From Microbacterium sp. Root61 (GTDB lineage Bacteria > Actinomycetota > Actinomycetes > Actinomycetales > Microbacteriaceae): a stretch of DNA of 64,000 bases. Location: NCBI RefSeq assembly GCF_001427525.1, contig NZ_LMGU01000001.1, positions 186,001 through 250,000 on the forward strand, given 5' to 3'. Positions 11,842 through 21,775 of the stretch are shown one piece after another; the stretch's first letter is position 1; every line of letters starts with the position of its first letter. The translations under genes were made by a program, and so were the position numbers. The notes below the pieces were generated by a model. It saw nothing but the letters and a program-made list of their open reading frames with translations, had not been told where the DNA came from and ran no database searches.

Positions 11842-11955
11842 GTGGTGCGGCGTGATGGCCGCGAGACTGCAACGGGGCGTCGAGACTGTGGGTGATACCC
11901 GCAGTCTCGACGCCCCTGTGCAGTCTCGGCGTATGTGGCTGGCGTGTGGTGCGGC
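11839..11955. repeat. MITE-like palindrome between 13-bp direct repeats
   Basis: CGTGTGGTGCGGC occurs at 11839-11851 and again at 11943-11955. Between the copies lies a large imperfect palindrome: arms 11862-11893 and 11897-11928, 32 bp each, 29 matching and 3 mismatched, with a 3-base loop. Each arm itself holds CGAGACTG twice. The second direct repeat abuts the pgl stop codon. No reading frame is present, so it would be non-autonomous if mobile. Confidence 0.6.
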
Positions 11956-12741
11956 TCAGTACTCGCGGTCGATGAGCTCGTGCGGGACCTGGGATGCCGC
12001 GGCCTCATCGACGAAGAGGATGGTGCGCTTGCGCCCCTTGGCTCCCGCCGCGGGGACGCTGGTGTAGCTCGCCCCTGCCAGCGCGAGTCCGAGCGCGGAC
12101 GCCTTGTCGGGGCCGGCCAGGACCATCCAGACGCGCTGCGACGCGTTGATGACCGGCCGGGTGAGGCTGATCCGCTCGGGCGGCGGCTTGGGGGAGTCGC
12201 GCACGGGCACGACGGAACGGTCGGTGATGCCGATCTCGGCGCGGTCCGGGAACAGCGACGCGATGTGGGCGTCGGGACCGACGCCGAGGAAGCAGATGTC
12301 GAACGACGGCCACGCATCGGTGCCGTCGGCGGGGGCGAACCTCGCCAGATCCTCGGCGTACGCGACCGCCGCCGCATCCAGTTCCAGTGGACCATCGCTG
12401 GCGCCCATGGCGTGGATGTTCTCCGCGGGGACCTCGAGTCCGTCGAGAAGGGCCGTGCGGGCCTGCTTCTCGTTGCGGTCGTCGTCGTCGCGGGCGACGA
12501 ATCGCTCGTCGCCCCACCAGAAGTGCACGCGCGTCCAGTCGATCTTGGCGGCGCGCGGGTGCCGGCCGGCGGCGCGCAGGACGGCGATGCCCATCGTGCC
12601 GCCGGTGAGGGCGATGTGCACGGTCTCGCCGCGGTCCGCCTTCTTCGCGACCCGGCTCAGGAAGCGTGCCGCGACCGAATCTGCGAGATGCGCCGGGTCA
12701 GGACTGATCACGACGCGCTTCTCGGTGGAAAACTCAGCCAT
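11956..12741 (-). CDS. pgl: 6-phosphogluconolactonase
   Basis: It hydrolyses 6-phosphogluconolactone in the oxidative pentose-phosphate pathway. The 261 residues carry the family motifs ALTGGTMGIAVL (about 46-57) and TRVHFWWGDERFV (about 70-82). The ATG at 12741 gives the normal MAEFSTEKRVVIS N-terminus; a longer in-frame start adds an Arg-rich tail and is rejected. It is the last gene of the minus-strand tkt-tal-pgi-zwf-opcA-pgl operon and overlaps opcA by 8 bp. Confidence 0.95.
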   Translation of the reverse strand: MAEFSTEKRVVISPDPAHLADSVAARFLSRVAKKADRGETVHIALTGGTMGIAVLRAAGRHPRAAKIDWTRVHFWWGDERFVARDDDDRNEKQARTALLDGLEVPAENIHAMGASDGPLELDAAAVAYAEDLARFAPADGTDAWPSFDICFLGVGPDAHIASLFPDRAEIGITDRSVVPVRDSPKPPPERISLTRPVINASQRVWMVLAGPDKASALGLALAGASYTSVPAAGAKGRKRTILFVDEAAASQVPHELIDREY

Positions 12742-13687
12742 GCGTCTCCGTCGCCGTTGCCGGTGGGCCCAAGAGCTCCCAGCCCTCGGTGATGACTCGA
12801 CCATACAGGACGTCCGGGTCGAGACGGCGGAGCTCCTCAGCGAGGCACTCGCGCAGCGTGCGGCGCGGGAAGACGAGCTCGTGGCTCGGCTGTCCGGGCT
12901 GCGTCAGTACTGCGACGGCGGAGGCCGGACGCTCCAGCAGCGTGTCGCCGCTCGGGCGGACGAGCCGAACCGACTTGATGCCGTGCGGCCATTCGTCGGA
13001 CCCGAGGTACTCGTACGTCACGGGGACGTCGAGCTTCAGGCGCAGCCAGGCCGCCAGCAGTCCGGTCGAGGGGGAATCGGCGGCGCCGCGCACCTCGACG
13101 GCCGTGACCGGCTCGTACGGCGGCTGGTCCAGGACCGCCGCGAGCTGCTCGCGCCACCGGGTCAGGCGCGTCCACGCGAAGTCGGTGTCACCCGGCGCGT
13201 AGTGGTCGCCGAGCGAGGCGACCCAGGCCGCCGGATCCGCCTGCGTCGAGGCATCCGTGATCCGGCGCTGCGCGATGCGGCCGATCGCGGACTTCGACGG
13301 CATGTCGGGGGTGTCGGTCGGCCACCAGGCCACGACAGGGGCATCCGGCAGCAGGAGCCCCGTGACGAGGCTCTCGGTGTTGGAGCCGGCGTCGCCGTAG
13401 GCGCGCAGCAGCACGACCTCGCTCGCGCCTGCGTCGCCGCCGACGCGGATCTCGGCATCGAGACGGGGAGTGCCCGCCTCATCGCCGATCATCAGCACGA
13501 TGACGCGCATCGGATGCTCGCGCGAGGCGTCGTTCGCTGCCTCGATGACCTGCTCCTCGGCGCCGTGACGCGTCGCGATCACAAGGGTCAGCACGCGGCC
13601 GAGGGCCACCGCACCGCCCTCTTCGCGCACATTCACGAGCGCCCGGGAGATCTTGCTGACGGTGGTGTCGGGCAGTTCGACGATCAC
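12734..13687 (-). CDS. opcA: Glucose-6-phosphate dehydrogenase assembly protein OpcA
   Basis: OpcA is an allosteric partner required for full activity of glucose-6-phosphate dehydrogenase in actinobacteria and cyanobacteria. The 317 residues include the conserved VVAWWPTDTP segment (about 115-124) and the C-terminal YEYLGSDEWPHG region. The GTG at 13687 is chosen because it overlaps the zwf stop in a GTGA arrangement and gives the usual start VIVELPDTTVSKI. It sits between zwf and pgl, its conserved actinobacterial place. Confidence 0.94.
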   Translation of the reverse strand: MIVELPDTTVSKISRALVNVREEGGAVALGRVLTLVIATRHGAEEQVIEAANDASREHPMRVIVLMIGDEAGTPRLDAEIRVGGDAGASEVVLLRAYGDAGSNTESLVTGLLLPDAPVVAWWPTDTPDMPSKSAIGRIAQRRITDASTQADPAAWVASLGDHYAPGDTDFAWTRLTRWREQLAAVLDQPPYEPVTAVEVRGAADSPSTGLLAAWLRLKLDVPVTYEYLGSDEWPHGIKSVRLVRPSGDTLLERPASAVAVLTQPGQPSHELVFPRRTLRECLAEELRRLDPDVLYGRVITEGWELLGPPATATETHG

Positions 13688-15234
13688 GGACGCCTCCAGA
13701 TACGGCCGTCGCGGGCAAGGAGCTCGTCGGCGGAAGGCGGACCCCAGGAACCGGGGGAGTACTGTTCGAGCGCGCCTCCCTGCTGCGTCCAGAACTCCTC
13801 GATCGGGTCGAGGATCTTCCAGGAGAGCTCGACCTCCTCGTGGCGCGGGAACAGCGGCGGGTCGCCGAGGAGGACGTCGAGGATGAGGCGCTCGTAGGCT
13901 TCGGGGCTGGCCTCGGTGAACGCGTGGCCGTAGCCGAAGTCCATCGTGACGTCGCGCACCTGCGTACCGGCGCCCGGCACCTTGGAGCCGAACCGGATCG
14001 TGACGCCCTCGTCGGGCTGCACACGGATGACGAGGGCGTTCTGGCCGAACTCCTCGCTCTGGCTGCGCGCGAAGAGCACCTGCGGCGCGCGCTTGAACAC
14101 AACGGCGATCTCGGTGACGCGGCGGCCCAGACGCTTGCCGGTGCGCAGGTAGAACGGCACTCCGGCCCAGCGGCGCGTGTTGATCTCGAGCTTGACGGCG
14201 GCGTACGTCTCGGTGCCCGACTCCGGGTCCATGCCGTCCTCTTCGAGGAAGCCGAGGACCTTCTCGCCGCCCTGCCACCCGCCCGCGTACTGTCCGCGTG
14301 CGGTGGCGCGCGACAGGTCGTCGGGGAGGGTGACGGCCGCGAGGACCTTCTCCTTCTCGGCGCGGAGATCCTTCGCGTTGAAGCTGATGGGCTCCTCCAT
14401 GGCGGTCAGCGCCAAGAGCTGGAGGAGGTGGTTCTGGATGACGTCTCGGGCCGCGCCGATGCCGTCGTAGTACCCGGCGCGTCCGCCCACGCCGATGTCC
14501 TCGGCCATGGTGATCTGCACGTGGTCGACGTAGTTGCGGTTCCAGATCGGCTCGTACAGCTCGTTCGCGAAGCGCAGCGCAAGGATGTTCTGGACCGTCT
14601 CCTTGCCGAGGTAGTGGTCGATGCGGAAGATCGAGTCGGCCGGGAAGGCCGACCGGAGCGCGTCGTTCAGCGCGCGCGCCGAATCGAGGTCGTGCCCGAA
14701 CGGCTTCTCGATGACGACGCGACGCCAGCGGTCCTCGTCGTCGGCGTTCTCGCCGACGAGTCCGGACTCCTTCAGCTGCTTCGCGACGACCGGGAAGTCC
14801 TTCGGCGGGATCGACAGGTAGAACGCGTGGTTGCCCATCGTGCCGCGCTCGAGATCCAGCTTCTCGACCGTCTCGCGGAGACGCCGGAACGCATCCGGGT
14901 CGCCGAACTCGCCCGAGACGAACCGGATGCCCTGCAGGAGCTGGTTCCAGGTCTCCTCGCGATACTCGGTGCGGGCGTGCTGCTTGACGGCCTCGTGCAC
15001 GACCTCGGCGAAGTCCTGGTCCTCCCAGTCGCGACGGGCGAACCCGACCAGGGCGAACCCGGGGGGCAGCAGGCCGCGGTTGGCCAGGTCGTAGACGGCG
15101 GGCATGAGCTTCTTGCGGGAGAGGTCTCCCGTGACCCCGAAGATGACGAGCGCGCTCGGACCGGCGATGCGGTTGAGGCGGCCGTCTTCGGGGTCGCGCA
15201 GCGGGTTGTGCCCGCGCGAGATCTGAACGGTCAT
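13684..15234 (-). CDS. zwf: Glucose-6-phosphate dehydrogenase
   Basis: It oxidises glucose-6-phosphate to 6-phosphogluconolactone and produces NADPH. The 516 residues have the nucleotide-binding start VIFGVTGDLSRKKLMPAVY (about 31-49) and the active-site motif RIDHYLGKETVQN (about 202-214). It is in the middle of the pentose-phosphate operon: 7 nt after the pgi stop and overlapping opcA by 4 bp. Confidence 0.98.
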   Translation of the reverse strand: MTVQISRGHNPLRDPEDGRLNRIAGPSALVIFGVTGDLSRKKLMPAVYDLANRGLLPPGFALVGFARRDWEDQDFAEVVHEAVKQHARTEYREETWNQLLQGIRFVSGEFGDPDAFRRLRETVEKLDLERGTMGNHAFYLSIPPKDFPVVAKQLKESGLVGENADDEDRWRRVVIEKPFGHDLDSARALNDALRSAFPADSIFRIDHYLGKETVQNILALRFANELYEPIWNRNYVDHVQITMAEDIGVGGRAGYYDGIGAARDVIQNHLLQLLALTAMEEPISFNAKDLRAEKEKVLAAVTLPDDLSRATARGQYAGGWQGGEKVLGFLEEDGMDPESGTETYAAVKLEINTRRWAGVPFYLRTGKRLGRRVTEIAVVFKRAPQVLFARSQSEEFGQNALVIRVQPDEGVTIRFGSKVPGAGTQVRDVTMDFGYGHAFTEASPEAYERLILDVLLGDPPLFPRHEEVELSWKILDPIEEFWTQQGGALEQYSPGSWGPPSADELLARDGRIWRRP

Positions 15235-15241
15235 CAGTTCC

Positions 15242-16864
15242 CTACTGTGCAGCCTCGAAGAGTGCGAGCACTTCGAGCTGAGGGTCGGTCAGGGTGAGGG
15301 TGACCACGGGACGCCCGTGGCCGTCCGCGAGCACGCTCGCATCGCCCGCGGCCTGCGCCTCGATCAGCTGCCCGAACGTGAACGGCCGGTCGGGGATCTC
15401 GAGGTCGACGTCGGTACGCTCCAGGATCTGCAGGAAGACACCGTTGGCGGGGCCGCCCTTGTGGTACTGCCCGGTCGAGTGCAGGAACCGCGGCCCCCAC
15501 CCGAAGGTGGTCGGGCGGCCGGAGTCGGCGGCGACCATCTCGCGCAGACCCTGCAGCTGCGACAGCTCCAGGCGGTTGACGTAGGCCTGCACCGAGACGT
15601 AGCCGTCGGCCGGGATACGCGCCCACAGGGCGTCCAGGACGCCCGCGATGGTGCCGGATGCGGCGAGCTCGGGATCCGAGACGCGCACCTCCACACCCTC
15701 GACCGAGAACGCCGGTGCGGTCGGCTCGGGACGTGCGTCCAGCAGGCCGCGCGTGGCGATCTTGGCGGATTCCACATCGGGCTGGTCGAAGGGGTCGATC
15801 CCCAGCATCCGTCCCGCGATGGCCGTCGCGTACTCCCATACGACGAGCTGCCCGCCGAGCGATCCGCTGATCAGGATCTCGCCCTCGTGGTGCTCGAAGA
15901 GGTGGAACTGGTGCGCTTCGTCGACCAGTCGGACGATCTGCAGGTCGGCGGGCTTGCCCTCGACCTCGGGGGAGACCGGAAGCAGGACGACGGGCAGGAT
16001 GCCGGTGCCGTTCTTGCCGGTGGACTCGGCGACGAGCTGCTCGATCCAGTTCGGCAGCCCGATGATGTGGGTGCCGTCGGTGATCAGGCCGAGCTTGTCG
16101 CGACGCGGGTTGCCCCCGGCGATCGCCGCGGCCAGGACCAGAGCGGGGTTCGACGGGCTGTCGATGGCGACCTCGAGCAGGCTCGCCTCGGCCTCGGTGA
16201 GGAGCTCGTCGATGTCGACGCCGGCCAGACCCGTCGGCACCAGGCCGAACGCGGTCAGCGCCGAGTAGCGCCCGCCCACGGTGGGGTCGGCGTTGAAGAC
16301 GCGGTAGCCGTCGGCGCGGGCAGCCTGGTCCAGCGGCGAACCGGGGTCGGTGACGACCACGATGCGTTCGAGCGGGTCGATGCCGAGGTCGCGGAAGGCG
16401 GCCTCGAAGGCGCGCTTCGCGGAGTCGGTCTCGACCGTCGAGCCGGACTTCGAGGAGACCACGAGCACCGTGCGCTCGAGACCGCCCGATTCGGCGTCGC
16501 CGTCGAGGGCGGCCAGCACCTGACCGGGAGCAGTCGAGTCGAGGATCACCAGCGGCACACCGGCCGTCTGGGCGATGACCTCGGGCGCGAGCGACGAGCC
16601 GCCCATGCCGGCCAGCACCACGCGGGTGATGTCCTTGGCCACGAGCTCGGTGCGCAGCGCCAGGATCTCGGGAACCAGCGGGCGCGACACGGTGACGGCC
16701 TGCACCCAGCCGAGACGCTTGGACGCCTCTGCCTCGGCCGCGGGACCCCACAGCGACGCGTCGCCGGCCGTGATGCCGGACGCGACGAGGTCGGCGATGA
16801 GGCCCGGAAGGGTCTCATCGACGACGTGCTTGACGTGCCCGGTGACGCGGATGTCGAAGCTCAT
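15242..16864 (-). CDS. pgi: Glucose-6-phosphate isomerase
   Basis: It interconverts glucose-6-phosphate and fructose-6-phosphate, linking glycolysis and the pentose-phosphate pathway. The 540 residues begin [17 protein letters not shown] and contain [11 protein letters not shown] (about 86-96) and the sugar-phosphate binding [13 protein letters not shown] stretch (about 140). This is the divergent actinobacterial form found inside the tal-zwf operon rather than the long E. coli-type enzyme. The ATG overlaps the tal stop by 4 bp (ATGA). Confidence 0.94.
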   Translation of the reverse strand: MSFDIRVTGHVKHVVDETLPGLIADLVASGITAGDASLWGPAAEAEASKRLGWVQAVTVSRPLVPEILALRTELVAKDITRVVLAGMGGSSLAPEVIAQTAGVPLVILDSTAPGQVLAALDGDAESGGLERTVLVVSSKSGSTVETDSAKRAFEAAFRDLGIDPLERIVVVTDPGSPLDQAARADGYRVFNADPTVGGRYSALTAFGLVPTGLAGVDIDELLTEAEASLLEVAIDSPSNPALVLAAAIAGGNPRRDKLGLITDGTHIIGLPNWIEQLVAESTGKNGTGILPVVLLPVSPEVEGKPADLQIVRLVDEAHQFHLFEHHEGEILISGSLGGQLVVWEYATAIAGRMLGIDPFDQPDVESAKIATRGLLDARPEPTAPAFSVEGVEVRVSDPELAASGTIAGVLDALWARIPADGYVSVQAYVNRLELSQLQGLREMVAADSGRPTTFGWGPRFLHSTGQYHKGGPANGVFLQILERTDVDLEIPDRPFTFGQLIEAQAAGDASVLADGHGRPVVTLTLTDPQLEVLALFEAAQ

Positions 16865-17967
16865 CGGCTGCTCTCCAGTGCGGTGGTGACCGTGTCCTTC
16901 AGCTCGTGCCACGAGGCGATGAACTTCTCCACCGCTTCGTCCTCGAGCAGCTGCGTGACATCGGCGAAGTCGATGCCGACAGCGGCCAGAGCATCCAGCA
17001 CGCCGTGCGCGTCGGCGTAGGCACCGGTGACGGTGTCGCCGGTGATCACGCCGTGGTCGAACGTGGCCTCGAGGGTCTTCTCCGGCATGGTGTTCACGAC
17101 ACCGGGGGCGACGAGCTCGGTGACGTACAGGGTGTCGGGCAGCGCCGGGTCCTTGACGCCGGTCGAGGCCCACAGCGGACGCTGCAGGTTGGCACCGGCA
17201 TCCGTCAGCGCCTTCGCGCGGTCGGTGGCGAACTCCTGCTCGAAAAGCTCGTAGGCGAGGCGCGCGTTCGCGACGCCGGCCTTCGACTTGAGCGCCTCGG
17301 CCTCCGGGGTGCCGATCGCGACGAGGCGCTTGTCGACCTCGGTGTCGACACGTGACACGAAGAACGAGGCGACCGACTGGATCTTCGACAGGTCCAGGCC
17401 CGCGGCCTTGGCCTGCTCCAGGCCGGTCAGGTACGCGTCGATGACCTCGGCGTAGCGCTCCAGGCTGAAGATCAGCGTGACGTTGACCGAGATGCCCGCG
17501 GCGATCGCCGCGGTGATCGCCGGCACGCTGGCCTTGGTCGCGGGGATCTTGATGAGCGCGTTCGGACGGTCGACCGTGGCCCACAGCTGCTTCGCCTGCT
17601 CGATCGTCTCTGCGGTGTCGTGCGCGAGGTCGGGGGAGACCTCGATCGACACGCGGCCGTCGACGCCGCCGGTCTCGTCGAACACCGGACGGAACACGTC
17701 GCACGCGGCGCGGACATCGTCGGTGGTGATCTCGAAGATCGCGTCGTCCGCGGAGACTCCGCGTCCGGCCAGCACGTGCAGCTGACCGGCGTACTCGGCG
17801 CCCTTGGCCAGCGCGCCGGCGAAGATCGTCGGGTTGGTCGTGATGCCGGTGACGTTGCGGGTCGCGATGAGGTCCGCGAGGTTGCCGGTCACGATGCGGT
17901 CGCGCGACAGGTCGTCGAGCCAGATGCTCACGCCTGCGGCGGCGAGCTGGGCGGTGGGGGTGCTCAT
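16861..17967 (-). CDS. tal: Transaldolase
   Basis: It transfers a dihydroxyacetone unit between sugar phosphates in the non-oxidative pentose-phosphate pathway. The 368 residues match actinobacterial Tal. The Schiff-base lysine is in ALIKIPAT (about 136). [10 protein letters not shown] near residue 40 and [18 protein letters not shown] near 200 are family motifs. The ATG at 17967 is preceded by AAAGAAGAG. It follows tkt by 17 nt and overlaps pgi by 4 bp. Confidence 0.97.
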   Translation of the reverse strand: MSTPTAQLAAAGVSIWLDDLSRDRIVTGNLADLIATRNVTGITTNPTIFAGALAKGAEYAGQLHVLAGRGVSADDAIFEITTDDVRAACDVFRPVFDETGGVDGRVSIEVSPDLAHDTAETIEQAKQLWATVDRPNALIKIPATKASVPAITAAIAAGISVNVTLIFSLERYAEVIDAYLTGLEQAKAAGLDLSKIQSVASFFVSRVDTEVDKRLVAIGTPEAEALKSKAGVANARLAYELFEQEFATDRAKALTDAGANLQRPLWASTGVKDPALPDTLYVTELVAPGVVNTMPEKTLEATFDHGVITGDTVTGAYADAHGVLDALAAVGIDFADVTQLLEDEAVEKFIASWHELKDTVTTALESSR

Positions 17968-17984
17968 GATGCGCTCTTCTTTCT

Positions 17985-20090
17985 CTACTCCGCCGCTGTC
18001 GCGGCGGCGAGGGTTTCGCGGGCCGCCTCGACGACGGCCTCGGCAGTGATGCCGAACTTCTGGAACAGGGTCTTGTAATCGGCCGAGGCGCCGAAGTGCT
18101 CGATAGACACGGAGCGGCCGCGGTCGCCGACGATGTCGCGCCACGACAGCGCCACACCGGCCTCGACCGAGACGCGGGCGGTGACGGCAGCGGGAAGCAC
18201 CGACTCGCGGTACGCGGCATCCTGCTCCGCGAACCATTCGAGCGACGGCGCCGACACGACGCGGGCGTTGATGCCCTCGGCGGCGAGCGTCTCACGGGCG
18301 GCGACGGCCAGCTGGACCTCGGAGCCGGTGCCGATCAGGATGACGTCGGGCGTGCCGCCCGGGGCCTCGGCCAGGACGTAGGCGCCCTTGACGGCGTTCT
18401 CCGCGGAGGCGAAGACGTCCCCGGATGCCGCACCCTCGCCGCGTGCGAAGACGGGCACGTTCTGCCGGGTCAGGGCGATGCCCGTCGGACCCGCGTGACG
18501 ACGGAGCATCTCGAGCCAGACGACCGAGGTCTCGTTGGCGTCGGCCGGGCGCACCACCGTGAAGTTCGGGATGGCGCGCAGCGTCGCCAGCTGCTCGATG
18601 GGCTGGTGCGTGGGGCCGTCCTCGCCGAGTGCGACCGAGTCGTGCGTCCACACGTAGATGCTGGGCACGTTCATCAGCGCGGCCAGACGCACGGCGGGGC
18701 GCATGTAGTCGCTGAAGATGAGGAAGGTGCCGCCGAACGCGCGCGTCGGACCGTGCAGCACGATGCCGTTGACGATGGCCGCCATGGCGTGCTCGCGGAT
18801 GCCGAAGTGCAGCACACGACCGTACGGGCTGCCCGACCACTCGTGGGTGGACCACTCGGCCGGGATGAAGGACTTGGCGCCCTTGATCGTGGTGAGGTTC
18901 GACTCGGCGAGGTCGGCGGAGCCGCCCCACAGCTCGGGAAGCTCGGCGGCGAGGGCGTTGATGACGGTGCCCGACGCGGCGCGCGTGGACACCTCCTTGC
19001 CGGACTCGAACACGGGCAGTGCCGTGGCGATGTCGGCGGGGAGCTCGTGCGCGCTGATGCGGTCCCACAGCGCCTTGCGCTCCGGGTTCGCGGCGGCCCA
19101 CGCGTCGAACGCGGTCTGCCATGCAGCGTGCGACTGCGCGCCGCGCTCGGCAAGGGCACGGGTGTGCGCGATCACGTCGTCAGGGACGACGAAGGACTCG
19201 TCCGGGTTCCAGCCGAGCACCTTCTTGGTCGCGGCCAGCTCGTCGGCGCCGAGCGCCGAGCCGTGGATCTTGCCGGTGTTCTGCTTGCCGGGGGAGGGCC
19301 AACCGATGATCGTCTTCAGGATGATGAGCGACGGCTTGTCGGTCTCGCCCTTGGCCGCGGCGATCGCCGCGTGCAGCTCGGCGACGTCCTCGACGTATTC
19401 GCCGGTCTTCTTCCAGTCGACCGTCTGCACCTGCCAGCCGTAGGACTCGTAGCGCTTCGCGACGTCCTCGGTGAAGGCGACGTTGGTGTCGTCCTCGATG
19501 GAGATCTGGTTGGAGTCGTAGATCGCGATGAGGTTGCCGAGCTGCTGGTGGCCGGCGAGGGAGGATGCCTCGGCCGTGACGCCTTCCTGCAGGTCGCCGT
19601 CACCCGCGATGACGTAGACGAAGTGGTCGAACGGGCTGGTGCCCGGCGCCGCCTCCGGGTCGAACAGGCCGCGTTCGTAGCGGGCGGCGTAGGCGAAGCC
19701 CACGGCGGAGGCCAGTCCCTGGCCCAGTGGGCCCGTCGTGATCTCGACACCGTCGGTGTGGCCGAATTCGGGGTGGCCGGGGGTCTTGGAGCCCCACGTG
19801 CGCAGCGCCTTCAGGTCGTCGAGCTCGAGACCGAAGCCACCCAGGTAGAGCTGGATGTACTGGGTGAGCGACGAGTGTCCCACCGAGAGGACGAACCGGT
19901 CGCGACCGGGCCAGTGCGTGTCGGCCGGGTCGTGGTTCAGTTCGCGCTGGTACAGCAGATACGCCGCCGGGGCGAGGCTCATCGCCGTCCCGGGGTGGCC
20001 GTTTCCGACCTTTTCCACTGCGTCCGCCGCCAATACGCGGACGGTGTCCACTGCGCGTCGATCGATTTCATCCCACTGCAGATCCGACAC
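17985..20090 (-). CDS. tkt: Transketolase
   Basis: It is the thiamine-diphosphate enzyme moving two-carbon units between sugar phosphates. The 701 residues have [13 protein letters not shown] near the N-terminus, the cofactor motif beginning [15 protein letters not shown] with the Asn-containing end IYDSNQIS, and the pyrimidine-domain [13 protein letters not shown]. The GTG at 20090 has an AAAGGCGG site upstream and gives the usual [17 protein letters not shown] start; the longer ATG at 20192 is rejected. It heads the pentose-phosphate operon and is divergent from ctaB. Confidence 0.97.
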   Translation of the reverse strand: MSDLQWDEIDRRAVDTVRVLAADAVEKVGNGHPGTAMSLAPAAYLLYQRELNHDPADTHWPGRDRFVLSVGHSSLTQYIQLYLGGFGLELDDLKALRTWGSKTPGHPEFGHTDGVEITTGPLGQGLASAVGFAYAARYERGLFDPEAAPGTSPFDHFVYVIAGDGDLQEGVTAEASSLAGHQQLGNLIAIYDSNQISIEDDTNVAFTEDVAKRYESYGWQVQTVDWKKTGEYVEDVAELHAAIAAAKGETDKPSLIILKTIIGWPSPGKQNTGKIHGSALGADELAATKKVLGWNPDESFVVPDDVIAHTRALAERGAQSHAAWQTAFDAWAAANPERKALWDRISAHELPADIATALPVFESGKEVSTRAASGTVINALAAELPELWGGSADLAESNLTTIKGAKSFIPAEWSTHEWSGSPYGRVLHFGIREHAMAAIVNGIVLHGPTRAFGGTFLIFSDYMRPAVRLAALMNVPSIYVWTHDSVALGEDGPTHQPIEQLATLRAIPNFTVVRPADANETSVVWLEMLRRHAGPTGIALTRQNVPVFARGEGAASGDVFASAENAVKGAYVLAEAPGGTPDVILIGTGSEVQLAVAARETLAAEGINARVVSAPSLEWFAEQDAAYRESVLPAAVTARVSVEAGVALSWRDIVGDRGRSVSIEHFGASADYKTLFQKFGITAEAVVEAARETLAAATAAE

Positions 20091-20262
20091 CGGGCCGCCT
20101 TTCTCGAGGTGGCACCCAAAGCGGTCCGGTTCGCGGCCCTGGTCCGTGAGGAGAAGGGGGATCGGCGCTGGGCGCGCGTGTGGTTTCAGCATAGCGAAGC
20201 AGCATGCCGTGGCGGCGATGCGATCACTCTGTATGACGCCAGAGCGGTGGTCGTGGATGCTC

Positions 20263-20268
20263 TAGACT
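20263..20268 (+). promoter_or_regulatory. Candidate -10 box of ctaB
   Basis: TAGACT about 37 nt before the preferred ctaB ATG, in the divergent tkt/ctaB intergenic region. Confidence 0.4.
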
Positions 20269-20305
20269 CAAGGGTGTTCTGAACAGCGGCAAGATGTGGG
20301 GGGCG

Positions 20306-21232
20306 ATGGACATCTCGACCACGTCGCAGACGACGGAATCTGCGGCACCGAAGAGCATCGGTCGCACCATCCGGGCGTACGTCGCCCTGACGAAGCCTCG
20401 TGTGCTGGAGCTTCTGCTCGTCACGACGGTTCCGGTGATGATCCTCGCTCAGGGCGGGCTGCCGAACCTCTGGCTCGTGCTGGCCACCGTCATCGGCGGT
20501 TCGCTGAGCGCCGGGTCTGCGGCGGCATTCAACATGTACATCGACCGCGACATGGACGCGCACATGCAGCGCACCGTGAACCGTCCGATCGTGACCGGTG
20601 AGATCACCCCGCGCGCGGCCCTCATCTTCGCCTGGACGCTCGGTGTCGTCTCCATCGCCTGGCTGTGGCTGACCACCAACTGGCTGGCCGCGGTGCTGTC
20701 GGCCGTCGCGATCTTCTTCTACGTAGTGATCTACACGATCATCCTGAAGCGCCGCACCGAGCAGAACATCGTCTGGGGCGGGATCGCCGGGTGCTTCCCG
20801 GTCGTGATCGGCTGGTCCGCCGTGACCGGTTCGCTGTCGTGGACCCCGATGATCCTGTTCGTGCTGGTGTTCCTGTGGACGCCGCCGCACTACTGGCCGC
20901 TGTCGATGAAGTACAAGGACCAGTACGAAGAAGTCGACGTGCCGATGCTCGGCGCGACCCGCAGCGGCTCGCAGGTCGGTCTCCAGGTCATCCTGTACGC
21001 GTGGGCCACCGTCGCGTGCTCGCTGCTGCTCATCCCCGTCGCGCCGATGGGCCTGCTCTACTCGGTCTCGGCCGTCGTCTTCGGCGGCTGGTTCATCTAC
21101 GAGTCGCACCGCCTGTACTCGCGCGCCGTCCGCGGCGAGGAGCCGCGTCCGATGCGCGTCTTCCACGCTTCCATCACGTACCTCACGCTGATCTTCGTCG
21201 CTATCGGGGTCGACCCGCTGCTGCCGTTCTGA
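20306..21232 (+). CDS. ctaB: Protoheme IX farnesyltransferase (heme O synthase)
   Basis: It attaches farnesyl diphosphate to heme B to make heme O, the precursor of heme A for aa3-type cytochrome oxidase. The 308 residues have about nine membrane segments and the prenyl-diphosphate motif [19 protein letters not shown] (about 75-93) with its paired Asp. ATG 20306 has a G-rich site just upstream; ATG 20294 is also possible. It is divergent from tkt. Its partner ctaA lies 2 kb away on the other strand, separated by the repeat cassette. Confidence 0.95.
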   Translation: MDISTTSQTTESAAPKSIGRTIRAYVALTKPRVLELLLVTTVPVMILAQGGLPNLWLVLATVIGGSLSAGSAAAFNMYIDRDMDAHMQRTVNRPIVTGEITPRAALIFAWTLGVVSIAWLWLTTNWLAAVLSAVAIFFYVVIYTIILKRRTEQNIVWGGIAGCFPVVIGWSAVTGSLSWTPMILFVLVFLWTPPHYWPLSMKYKDQYEEVDVPMLGATRSGSQVGLQVILYAWATVACSLLLIPVAPMGLLYSVSAVVFGGWFIYESHRLYSRAVRGEEPRPMRVFHASITYLTLIFVAIGVDPLLPF

Positions 21233-21242
21233 TCCCTCGGTG

Positions 21243-21327
21243 GGTCTGCTCCATCTGTCGGTCTGGTCCTTCTGTGGGTCTGGTCCGTCTTGGGGTCTGA
21301 TCCTTCTCGGGGTCTGATCCGGCATCG
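21243..21327. repeat. 17-bp minisatellite, five copies
   Basis: The core GGTCTGRTCC starts at 21243, 21260, 21277, 21294 and 21311, an exact 17-bp period; the rest of each unit is degenerate (NTCTNKG). It begins 10 bp after the ctaB stop. No reading frame explains it. Confidence 0.85.
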
Positions 21328-21337
21328 CCGTGACTGG

Positions 21338-21371
21338 GTGCTGCGCGGACTGGCGTGCTGCGCGGACTAGC
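21338..21371. repeat. Second 17-bp tandem repeat, two copies
   Basis: GTGCTGCGCGGACTGGC (21338) and GTGCTGCGCGGACTAGC (21355) differ at one base. A third truncated GTGCTGCGGG begins at 21373 and leads into the 154-bp repeat. Confidence 0.8.
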
Positions 21372-21679
21372 GGTGCTGCGGGGTTTCCGTCTCCGCGCGG
21401 CTGACAGGCCTCGCCACTTCGTCGGAGATCACCTGTTCGTCGGATGCGGGCCCGGCGTGGCGTGCCGACGCTGTGGCGATCGCCGACGTTGTGTTGCGGC
21501 ATCCGTCCTCCCACCGGGGTGTTGCGGTGCTACGGGGTTTCCCCGTCCGCGCGGCTGACAGGCCTCGCCACTTCGTCGGAGATCACCTGTTCGTCGGATG
21601 CGGGCCCGGCGTGGCGTGCCGACGCCGTGGCGATCGCCGACGTTGTGTTGCGGCATCCGTCCTCCCGCCGGGGTGTTGC
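21372..21679. repeat. 154-bp tandem duplication (two copies, about 96% identical)
   Basis: Copy 1 is 21372-21525 and copy 2 is 21526-21679. I see 6 mismatches in 154 bases. A 20-odd-base fragment of a third unit (GGCATCCGTCCTCC...) follows at 21680-21702. Each copy contains the 73-bp palindromic element (21421-21493, 21575-21647) found again at 22746. Together with the two 17-bp arrays it fills nearly all of the 543-bp gap between ctaB and the DUF559 gene; the remaining bases 21703-21775 show nothing but the ribosome site of the next gene. Confidence 0.9.
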
Positions 21680-21775
21680 GGCATCCGTCCTCCCCATCGG
21701 GGTCGCGTGCGCGTCTGATCCACAGACCCCGGGACCCGCGGGCGGTGTGGCGTCGGTGACAGGAAGAGTGGGGGG

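Noticed and set aside
12734..14278. A 514-residue start for opcA extending into zwf
   Set aside because: The extra 197 residues are Arg/Gly/Ala-rich frame noise inside zwf; the GTG at 13687 with GTGA overlap gives the normal OpcA N-terminus.
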